Positions 55,738 through 64,000 of a DNA stretch of 64,000 nt are shown here, piece after piece. The notes below the pieces were generated by a model that worked only from the letters and a program-made list of their open reading frames with translations, did not search any database and was not told the origin of the DNA. This DNA comes from Begonia masoniana (lineage: Eukaryota; Streptophyta; Magnoliopsida; Cucurbitales; Begoniaceae), in the NCBI GenBank assembly GCA_022432975.1, contig CM039502.1:29073133-29137132 (forward strand), written 5' to 3'. The position numbers were made by a program, and so were the translations under genes. Every line of letters starts with the position of its first letter. Position 1 is the stretch's first letter.

Positions 55738-56110
55738 CTGTGGACAATAGAAGTGCAGTGGCTGTGGACGACAGGAGTGCAGTGGCTGTGGACGACAGGG
55801 GTGCAGTGGCTGTGGACGACAGAAGTGCAGTGGCTGTGGACGACAGGAGTGCAGTGGCTGTGGACAACAGAACTGCAGTGGCTGTGGACAACAGAACTGC
55901 AGTGGCTGTGGACGACTGTTTTACAGGCAAAATGGACAACTGTTTTCAAAGGGCAGAAGTGGCTGTGGACGACTGTTTTACAAGCAAAATGGACAACTGT
56001 TTTCAAAGGGCAGAAGTGGCTGTGGACGACTGTTTTACAAGCAAAATGGACAACTGTTTTCAAAGGGCAGAAGTGGCTGTGGACGACTGTTTTACAAGCA
56101 AAATGGACAA
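55738..56110. repeat. 24-bp and 57-bp tandem repeats in the LTR
   Basis: About seven 24-bp units (GTGGACGACAGGAGTGCAGTGGCT and variants, 55738-55913) are followed by about three and a half 57-bp units with GACTGTTTTACAAGC and CAAAATGGACAACTG. Both periods are multiples of three, so long low-complexity frames run on several strands. They occupy the place held by the TGACGTCA arrays in the related solo LTRs. Confidence 0.9.
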
Positions 56111-56995
56111 TTGACACTTAGCCAAATACTGGAAAACTTGAAAGACAGAAACTGAAGGCATAATGGACAATAAAATTTAAAGACAGAATGGGCGACTAAC
56201 ACTTACAGGGAAACATAAAACAGAAAACATGAAACCTTCAAAACCCCAAAACCCGATTCAACACACAGTTTTAAACATGCTTGGAAACACGACAAAAGTT
56301 CAAAAATCTAATTGCATGGATCGATTTAAAATTTGAAACAATCCATGCATAACCTAAAAGGAGAAAAACTCCAAACAGTTCCTGAATATTTCAAAATATT
56401 TATACCACTGTCAATTACAGAGGTTTAAAAACTTGAACACCAAAACCTGTACAGTACAAAAATCCCAACAGAGTTCCCAGTAGAGTTTTAAAACGAAAAC
56501 ACCAAAATCCCAACAGAGTTTCCAGACCTGAACTTCACTTTAAAACTTAAACCTCGGGACAGAAATATGTCTGACTGCAGCAACCAAACCCCATGAGCTC
56601 AATCCGCCAACTTCCCCAACTCATCAGCTTGAGGCACAAAGTCCTCATCTGGAGGATCCATACCTACAACAGAGAGTTCAACTATGAGCCTAAAGCTCAG
56701 TAAGAACATGACATGCATTGATGCATATGCTGTGCATGAACATTACATTACATTATGTTTTACTGGACAGGAAGGTATAAGTGGGGGGAAGAGCTGGCGC
56801 AACAGGAGTACATGCCACAACAGGACATAACAGGAGTACATGACAGGATGCCATTCCTCGTCCACACTTAACCATACATTACATTGACATTTTAACTTCC
56901 ATTACTTCAAATCTAGTGCTGAAAACATTTACATGGTTTTACAGAAAAACGTGTATGCATGAACAGATACGATGTTTAAACTTAACATATACAGG

Positions 56996-58546
56996 TGATA
57001 AGTGTGTATTTTACACACTTATTTATACTTTTTATACTTGACTGGATAAGTTTTTCTCAAGTGTTTTGAAGAAATTTGATATATTTCGGGTAAGTGTGCA
57101 GAAAGATTTATTTAAAACAGGTTGACGTAGAAACAAAAGTAGCTGCAAAGAAAAATAAACAGAGAAGCAATGAAGATTATGAAAACAGTAAATACATCAA
57201 TCGATCGGGCCACATTGAGCGATCAATTGCTTAAAAAGAAATCACAAATTGATAGAAGAGAATGAGAAATCAATTTGAACAATTCATCGGCAGCACATCA
57301 AGCAGCAATCAATCACCTGATAATTTGGAAAGTGAAGCAAGCGGCAATCAAATGCTTACCAAGTTGGAAAGTTTACTTTCCTAATCTATACCGTTAACCT
57401 AAGGAAAGAAGGAACTAATCAGAGACATGGATCGACTGAAAAAGGAAAAGCATAAAAACCTAAAACAGAATACCAGCGCAGCAGAGAAGAATCCTATATT
57501 TGGTCTTCGGCGGATTTGGAGCAGCAGCGAGAGCCTTGAGCGATTTTCAGGGCAAGCATCAGGAGGCAAGCTTCGGCGATTTACAGAGCAGCGCTCGGAT
57601 TCGGGATTCGGCAGAGGCGACGATTCTGGCGCGCAGCAGCTCGGCGAGATTCAGGCGAGCGTGGTCGGCGGATTCTGGCGCGCAGGATTCTGATTTCGGC
57701 GATTGGAGTTCGGCGATTTTCGCAGCGCAGCAGTGGGGCGATTCTTCAGATATTAAAAAAAAAACAGTTTTCCTATATTCCTTTTATCTTTATTTATGAA
57801 AATCATATTTATTATTGTTGTTTATTTTTACATTAGCATGAACTAACTTTTCTACTAGGGGCTACGATGTAGCCAGATGATGTTTATTTTCTGTTTCTTC
57901 GTTTAATCATATTTATTGAGTATTTCTTCCAATATTGTTGGCGCATTTAATTTCTGTTCTTAAAGCCTGTAAATTTCTGGCCAATCTTTACTTGATGTTT
58001 GGGGTGTTTTGAGACCGAGAGGTGATAAATACCCGAGCACTGAAATTAATGTCATGAATATACGTAGGCTAGAGATAGTTACAGTATTTGTGTGATCACT
58101 GTGATTTCTTGATTTATTTGTATTTGATTAATGCAGGATTTGAGACTGAGAAGTGATAACCTATTAATCAGATAAACTACGCAATGCTCGAGAGAGATTG
58201 TGATAGAATTTAGTGAAATCGATCATCAACATAGGAAGAATATTTATGAATATAATTGCGAAGGACGGAAATAAATATTGTCTTGGTGAAATCGTAGTAC
58301 CTAGGCTTTTATTAATTTGATTTAATCTCAGTTTATTTGTTTTGCTATTTTAATTTAGTTTATTTTAATTGTTTTAGTCATTTATTTTAATTGCAATTAT
58401 TAAAAATCATAAAAACGTGTGTTCAATTTAGAATTAAAATTAGTTATTTCGATTATTAATTACAAGTCCTCGTGGGTTCGACACTCTATTTTATCACTAT
58501 ATTACTTGTTACGACTCGTACACTTGCGAACATAATTTTCACAACA
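56996..58546 (+). mobile_element. Solo LTR I (1551 bp), TSD ACAGG, probable Ty3/gypsy
   Basis: It starts TGATAAGTGTGTATTTTACAC and ends TTTTCACAACA. ACAGG lies at 56991-56995 and 58547-58551; solo LTR C1 shows the same site uninterrupted (ACAGGCAACA, about 21201). The last 120 bases (TCCTCGTGGGTTCGACACTC, TTACGACTCG, ACACTTGCGAACA) recall the U5 ends of Athila/Tat-type gypsy LTRs, from memory. Strand is inferred from that end. The GC-richer 57480-57740 stretch has open frames but no known domain. Confidence 0.8.
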
Positions 58547-59232
58547 ACAGGCAACAGAATAAAAACAACCAAGAAACAGAAAAACACAGAGCACGTTTAA
58601 CTTAAAGTATAACCTACAACCTAACTACCCGAACCCAAAACCTAGTATCTCCATGCTGTAGGGCCTTAAGGGCCAACTTATACGCATGAACTTACCTGTT
58701 GTCTGAAATGCAGCAAGCTTTGCACGCACGACAACTGTGGTTCGCGAACCTAAAGCACGCAAAATCAGACATTAACCTAAACTTCAAAAAAAGAACTAAC
58801 GTTTAACCTAAACTCTTTAACTATCGTAGAAGGTTACCTGTAACTGGAAAAAACAGGAGAAATGAAGTTTTTGGAAAATATCGCAGTTGCTTGGAAGAGA
58901 GAAAACAGAGAGGAGAAGAAGAAAAATGCAAAGTGTTTTACGTAGAGGGGAAGAGAAGGGAAGAAGAAGGTATGACTTCTTCCACAAGCTTGCCAAGTGT
59001 CAATCATCCATTGGCTCCCTCCCACCAACCTTAATTGGCTTCCCATTTTGCCCCTCCATTTGTTTCTAACCAACTTGTTAATTGGTTTGTCAATTCTTTC
59101 TTCCTCCGTAATTCACTTTTCCACTAAACACTCCGACAAATTCCACTAAAAATATACATTGTATTAATATCAAATTAATACCACAAATTGATTCGGGGAA
59201 TAATTACATAGGCAAAATTGTTGGGTGTTACA

Positions 59233-59245
59233 TTCTACCCACCTT
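59233..59245 (-). other. Polypurine tract of Tekay-like element
   Basis: The minus strand reads AAGGTGGGTAGAA directly before the LTR start TGTAACACCC. Confidence 0.85.
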
Positions 59246-59272
59246 AACAGAAATTTTGTCCCCAAAATTTGC

Positions 59273-59758
59273 CTAAGCAAAGAGGTCCGGATATTGGGCT
59301 CTAACATCTTCTTGTCTTTCCCATGTGGCTTCCTCCACGTTATGATTTCGCCACAAAAATTTCACCAATGGGACTACCTTGTTTCGCAACATCTTGAGTG
59401 AAGTATCCAATATTCGAATGGGCCTTTCTTCATATGTCAGCGTCGGCATAATATCAAAGTCCACATGTTCCACGATCTGGGTTGGATCTCGTACACATTT
59501 TCTCAGCATCGAAACATGAAAAACATTGTGAACTCCATCCATTGACGCTGGCAACTACAGTTTGTAAGCCATACTTCCCACACGCTTCAAGATGGGAAAA
59601 GGTCCAATGAACCTCGGACTGAGCTTCCCTTTCTTGCCAAATCTCATCACGCCTTTGAAAGGTGACACCTTCAAAAATACTTCATCACCTTCAACAAACT
59701 CCAAGTCTCTTCTCATGTGGTCCGCGTAGCTTTTCTGTCGACTCTGAGCAATTTTTAT
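59273..59758 (-). pseudogene. Integrase C-terminus and chromodomain of Tekay-like element
   Basis: After the stop at 59759-59761 the same frame continues with FVEGDEVFLKVSPF and GKLSPRFIGPF (the GPY/F-type integrase end). It is broken again by TAG at 59555-59557 and then opens for 94 codons: HNVFHVSMLRK, then a chromodomain with VKFLWRNHNVEEATWE near 59310-59360, and a terminal DLFA. Chromodomains of this clade direct integration to particular chromatin. Both stops are one C-to-T change from CGA and CAG codons. Confidence 0.82.
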
Positions 59759-60594
59759 TCATTGTTTGATAGCAGCAATAACCTCGGACATCTGCTGTAG
59801 AAACTCAGGGCCGATAAGCTTGGCTTCTCCGACTTCATCCCAACACAATGGGGATCTACACTTTAGGCCGTAAAGTGCTTCATATGGGGTCATGCCGATT
59901 GTAGCCTGGTAGCTATTGTTGTAAGCAAACTCCACGAGTGGCAAATATCTACTCCAAGGAGCATGAAATTCCAGCACACACGATCTTAACATATCCTCCA
60001 GTATTTGAATCGTTCTCTCGGATTGTCCGTCAATCTGTGGATGAAAGGCGGTGCTGAAGTTCAACTTTGTACCCAAGGAGTTCTGTAAACTTTTCCAAAA
60101 CCTCGAAGTGAATCTGGGATCCCGGTCTGAGACGATCGACACCGGAATGCCATGCAGCTTAATAATCTCATTAATATACAGTTCCGCATACTGATCCATG
60201 GAGTACGTTGTCTTCACAAGTAGAAAATGGGCCGATTTCGTCAATCTGTCCACTATGACCCAAATGCTATTATGGCTCTTAGCTGTCCTTGGAAGGCCAA
60301 CAACGAAGTCCATAGTGATATTCTCCCACTTCCATTCAGGGATCGGAAGAGGCTGAAGCGTTCCACTTGGTCGTTGATGTTCAGCTTTGAATTGTTGACA
60401 TATCATGCAAGACTCCACATATTTGGCACTTCATTCTTCATATTCGGCCACCAGAAGTGAAGTTTCAAGTCCTGATACATCTTTGTGCTTCCAGGATGCA
60501 CAGAGAAAGAAGACGAGTGGGCTTCCGATAAAATGTCCTTTCGCAGCTCATCATCCCTCGGAACGTACCACCTATCTTTGAACTTCAGAATGCC
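59759..60594 (-). pseudogene. Integrase core of Tekay-like element
   Basis: The zinc-binding His pair (AHSSSFSVHPG) lies before and the Cys pair (CMICQ) after a one-base deletion near 60420-60435. The catalytic core follows in an open frame to 59762: MDFVVGLP (D), VSDRDPRF (D) and SERTIQILED (E), then MTPYEALYG. The frameshift separates the zinc domain from the core, so no active integrase could be made from this copy. Confidence 0.85.
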
Positions 60595-62433
60595 TTAACC
60601 CGAATAGCTGAACTCGGAGGAGGCCATAGGTAGTTTGCTTACTATATCAGCCATTTCCTTTGAATTGGTCTTCTGGGCTTCTTTAATTCGGTCCAGGATG
60701 GTGGGCCGTAGTGTCAAGTCCTCTAGCATAGCCGATAGCCCATAAACTATCTCCATATCAAACTTCTGGATCTCTGTCCTCAGAGGCATTGATACGGCTG
60801 ACATAGCTGGCATTCTGCTCAATGCATCGGCTACCACGTTAGCTTTCCCCGGGTGGTATTTAATCTCAACATCGTAATCTTTCACAAATTCTAACCACCG
60901 CCTTTGTCTCATGTTTAATTCTTTCTGGGTAAATATGTACTTCAAGCTTTTGTGATCCGAAAACACCTCACACGATTGCCCATACAAGTGGTGTGTCCAT
61001 ACTTTCAATGCAAAAACAACTGCCGCTAACTTCAGATCATGAGTAGGGTAGTTTTGCTCATGACTTTTCAATTGTCTGGATGCGTATGCCACCACTTTCC
61101 CTTCCTGCATTAATACACATCCCAAGCCAACCTTCGACGCATCACAGTATACACTGAATTTGCCATCTTCAACTGGTAATACTAATAAAGGAGCAGTAGT
61201 TAATTTCTGCTTAAGGGTCTGAAAACTCACTTCACAAGCTTCAGACCACTTGAATCTGATGTCTTTCCTCGTCAAACTGGTCATAGGTTTCGCTATTACA
61301 GAGAATCCTTTGATAAACTTTCTATAATAACCAGCTAACCCAATAAAACTCCGTACCTCACTGGCATTTCTCAGTCTCGGCCATTCTTTCACTGCCAGAA
61401 TCTTGGCTGGATCCACAGACACTCCTTCTGCCGACACCACATGGCCTAGGAAGGTAATCCTACTCAACCAGAATTCGCATTTCGACAGTTTGGCATACAA
61501 CCGGTGCTGTTTCAGAGTCAATAGCACAATTGCCAAGTGCTCCTCGTGCTCGGCCTCACTTCTGGAGTAAACAAGGATGTCGTCGATGAAGACGATTACA
61601 AATTTATCCAAGAAATCTTGGAATGTCCTGTTCATCAAGTCCATGAATGCCGCCGGGGCATTAGTCAACCCAAAAGGCATTACCAAGAACTCGTAGTGTC
61701 CATAATGGGTCCTGAAGACGGTCTTTAGAATATCATCAGCCCTGACCTTCAACTGGTAATAACCGGAGCGCAAATCGATCTTCGAGAATACCCGAGCCCC
61801 TTGTAGTTGGTCAAATAAATCATCAATCCTCGGCAATGGGTACTTATTCTTGATGGTTAACTTGTTCAGCTCACGGTAATCAATGCACATGCGTAGGGAT
61901 CCATCCTTCTTCTTAACAAATAGGACTGGAGCACCCCACGGAGAGAAGCTAGGGCGCACAAAACCCTTGTCCACCAATTCCTTTAGCTGAGCTTTCAACT
62001 CCCTCAGCTCAATTGGTGCCATACGGTACGGATTCTTTGATACCGGTTCAGCACCAGGATATACATCAATTTCAAACTCAATCTCACAATCAGGTGGCAA
62101 TCCCGGTAAGTCATCTAAGAAAACCTCTGAGAAGTCTCGAACTACTAGAATATTTTGAAGTTCCACCCCACCTTGCCTTTGAATATCAACTGCATGGGCA
62201 AGAAACCTGATGCATCCTGACCTCATCAGCTGTTGAGCTTTTAAGGAAGATATAACAGGCATACGGTGTTTCTTTGGTATTGCCTGATAGGAGAACTCTA
62301 CCTCGTTCGGGCGCTTAAAAGACACGAGCCCGGACCTGCAGTTGATGGTGGCATGATGTCGAAACAGCCAGTCCATCCCCAGAATTACTTCGTATCCTTT
62401 CATAATGATGACGATAAGGTTGGCATATAACTT
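60595..62433 (-). pseudogene. Reverse transcriptase and RNase H of Tekay-like element
   Basis: An open frame of more than 600 codons. Protease end [12 protein letters not shown] with [34 protein letters not shown] and the catalytic FIDDILVYS (about 61575); connection; RNase H with [22 protein letters not shown] before integrase. All usual RT and RNase H motifs are intact. The frame ends at TAA 60595-60597, probably a mutated CAA. Confidence 0.9.
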
Positions 62434-62943
62434 CTAGTCTCCTACTAACACTATATCACCCCGTACAACCTGTTCGGAGTGCATAAACTCTCCGGACGGT
62501 AGCATAATGCTATAGGGCTGATCTGATGGCGCAATACATAAGTTCTCTCTACCCGCAAAGTCCATGGCCACAAATGAATGTGTGGCCCCCGTGTCTAACA
62601 AAGTATATCCAGGTGCATTACAGATTAATATCGTACCTGTGATCGCCGTGTGCTGGGTGTCATCATCTTCCTCTATCATAGCAAACACTCTTGGAACGGC
62701 ACGATTCGGCCTCGTGTCAGGCACTGGACAATCCCGAACTTGGTGGCCCTCCTTGTCACATTGAAAGCATCGGCCAGTAAAGAGTCTACACTCCCCCGTA
62801 TGATTTCTCTGGCAACGTGGGCATACAGGAAGCTGAGGAGCTCCCATAGGTTTTTTTTCCTTGTCCTGATAAATGGCAACTTCATTAGGTCTCTTAATAC
62901 CTATGTTCTGTTGCTGTTGTGGTTGCCCAAACTGACCCCTTTG
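62434..62943 (-). pseudogene. gag zinc knuckle and protease of Tekay-like element
   Basis: It continues the gag frame after the stop at 62944-62946. A CX2C cluster (CPRCQRNHTGEC) comes first, then the CX2CX4HX4C knuckle CFQCDEKEGHQVRDC-like at about 62730-62770 (exact residues CFQCDKEGHQVRDC). The aspartic protease active site LLDTGATHSF lies near 62590. It ends at TAG 62434-62436, a likely CAG-to-TAG change. Confidence 0.88.
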
Positions 62944-63696
62944 TTATTGTTGCTGTAGAGGGGCATCACGTAAAATTCTCTTTGATGTATCTCTATATCT
63001 CTGAGACTTCGCCTCTAAGGCTTCCAACTGATAAGCCTTGGCCACTACCTTCGTATACGGGGCCTCGTCAAATCCCCCGTATGTAATCCCCTGTAAGAGG
63101 TCCAGCTTCAAACCCTGAATAAATTGGTGCACCTTGTTTTCGTCAGTGGCCACCAAATGGGGTGCATAGCGGGATAGCGACTCGAACCTCTGAACATACT
63201 CGGCCACTGAACCAAATTGCCGGAGTCGAGCAAACTCGATCATCTTCTCCTTCCTCACGCTGCGATCGAAGTATTTCTCGTAGAAAATTCTTTTGAATCC
63301 TTCCCAGCTCAATGCCACGGTAGTAGACTGAACCGTGTCCCACCAGAATCCAGCATTTTTGGTGAGATAGAACGAGGCACATATCACTTTCTTGTTCTTC
63401 TCCACTTCGGCATAGTTGAACATTTTCTCTATCTCCCGGATCCATTCCTCGGCGTGAGTAGGATCTGTTGATAATCCATCGAAAACAGGCAGCTGGAGTC
63501 GCCGGAATCTCTCTCCACTAGAGTCACGTGAAGCGTTTGCATGGTTGTTCCCATTATCGGCCATCATGCGTTCCATCATACGTGACTGAACGCCGACCAG
63601 CTCGGTTAAACGATCGAGGGCGTCACCTCTGTCATTTGCATCACCTTGATTCCCTCTCACCATTCTAGAAAATCCTAAACATATTAACGAACTCAA
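62944..63696 (-). pseudogene. gag of Tekay-like element
   Basis: The open frame includes MVRGNQGDANDRGDALDRLTEL, taken as the N-terminus because the LARD-like gag relic starts the same way (ATG at 63663-63661). Capsid motifs: FDGLSTDPTHAEEWIREIEK, FYLTKNAGFWWDTV, WEGFKRIFYEKYF, EYVQRFESLSRYAP. It stops at TAA 62944-62946 within a Gln-rich linker, where neighbouring codons are CAA and CAG, so one C-to-T change explains it. Confidence 0.88.
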
Positions 63697-63808
63697 CTTA
63701 ATAAACAGAACGGGTACAGAAACTTAAACACTTACAGTTGGTGAAGCGATCTCATGTGGCGGATTGCGCAGTCAGATTGTTTACAGAATCGCTTTTAAAA
63801 CCTGATTT

Positions 63809-63821
63809 GGCTTTGATACCA
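63809..63821 (-). other. PBS of Tekay-like element
   Basis: The minus strand reads TGGTATCAAAGCC, four bases after the 5' LTR end at 63826. Initiator Met tRNA type. Confidence 0.88.
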
Positions 63822-63825
63822 TAAC

Positions 63826-64000
63826 TGTGACAGCCCGAGACCCGGTCCCGCTCGGGACCCGAGAGCCAAGCCATCAATCTGGACATTTTAAAACGAGACA
63901 TATATTTTTTTTTGAAACTTTACTTTTAAAACTTTAATAGAAAATAAAATCGAAAGACAGAAAATTAGAAGCTGTGGACAATAGAAGTGCAGTGGCTGTA
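63826..64000 (-). repeat. 5' LTR of Tekay-like element, partial at window edge
   Basis: The last 175 bp of the LTR (plus reading TGTGACAGCCCGAGACCC...) match 55591-55765 with a few substitutions and include the start of the 24-bp repeats. The remainder lies outside the window. Confidence 0.88.

Larger units (their letters stand above)
55591..59232 (-). repeat. 3' LTR of Tekay-like element, with nested LTR I
   Basis: On the minus strand it starts TGTAACACCCAACAATTTTGCC at 59232 and ends GGGCTGTCACA at 55591. Without the insert at 56996-58546 it is about 2.1 kb. It contains tandem repeats at 55738-56110. The start of the 5' LTR at the window edge (63826-64000) is nearly identical over the visible part. 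Confidence 0.88.
55591..64000 (-). mobile_element. Tekay-like Ty3/gypsy chromovirus, runs off the right edge
   Basis: Minus-strand order: 5' LTR (from 64000 down to 63826, partial), PBS, gag, protease, reverse transcriptase, RNase H, integrase, chromodomain, polypurine tract, 3' LTR (59232-55591). Long LTRs, a C-terminal chromodomain and the gag-pol order fit the Tekay (Del) clade. The single frame is broken by five stops and one frameshift, so this copy is not autonomous. Its LTR family also forms solo LTRs C1 and C2 and the fragment at 1247-11093. Confidence 0.88.

Noticed and set aside
55700..56121. Several low-complexity frames of about 80-128 codons
   Set aside because: They are produced by 24-bp and 57-bp tandem repeats in the LTR and are open on both strands.
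57427..57799. Overlapping frames of 88 and 99 codons in LTR I
   Set aside because: GC-richer sequence keeps both frames open; no domain or paralog supports coding.

Overview
The window is nuclear DNA of a flowering plant, probably a eudicot. It carries Cassandra-type TRIM retrotransposons with a 5S rRNA-like domain, Ty3/gypsy and Ty1/copia LTR elements primed by initiator-Met tRNA, hAT and Mutator-like DNA elements, and intron-containing fragments of plant genes (GBF-interacting protein 1, type II H+-pyrophosphatase, ACA-type Ca2+-ATPase, SF3B1, an INTS4/SIEL-like protein). No operons, CRISPR arrays, tRNA genes or true rRNA genes are visible. The species cannot be named from the sequence. This is a heavily nested transposon landscape. 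The only candidate for a host-like gene is a 3'-truncated GIP1-like gene present in two local copies.

Layout. 1-11093 is a fragment of a chromovirus LTR (family C) interrupted by a Cassandra array (1-1246: three LTRs and two 71-bp internal domains), a Cassandra solo LTR (1320-1735, target-site duplication GAGTA) and a 9-kb element with roughly 2.45-kb LTRs and an almost non-coding, C-poor interior (1821-10819, duplication AGAGA). From 11094 a large local tandem duplication starts. Unit A (11094 to about 23900) holds a copia RNase H relic, a hAT element with about 500 bp of (AAAAAAT)n, the GIP1 copy 1 exons, a 383-codon transposon-like frame, a Sirevirus-like LTR fragment, and solo LTR G with a chromoviral solo LTR (C1) nested inside it. 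Unit B (about 23900-52792) repeats the same order. It differs by a Mutator-like MITE (24079-24967) and by a 20.7-kb compound insertion in exon 1 of its GIP1 copy. A third unit starts at 52793 and is cut at 53026 by a copia LTR. That LTR carries another Cassandra insertion and is followed by a minus-strand Tekay-like chromovirus (55591 to the window end).

The compound insertion (26369-47060) contains two copies of a non-autonomous gypsy-like element (D) in tail-to-tail inverted orientation. Each D copy carries fragments of at least four different host genes. They are followed by a related element (E) that carries H+-pyrophosphatase exon and intron-like sequence and shares a 161-bp LTR with a gag-pol element (F1). 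Next come an inverted copy of the pyrophosphatase segment, a second gag-pol copy (F2), and a mosaic of antisense host-gene fragments. The insertion is bounded by a 22-bp direct duplication of GIP1 exon sequence.

How the parts relate. F supplies the gag-pol type that E and probably D would depend on, because their leader and gag N-termini are similar. The Tekay-like element and solo LTRs C1 and C2 belong to one LTR family; C1 and C2 carry arrays of perfect TGACGTCA palindromes. Most stops that break the coding frames are single transitions in CAA, CAG, CGA or TGG codons, the pattern expected from deamination of methylated cytosines in silenced DNA. All calls rest on reading the sequence itself; no database search was run.
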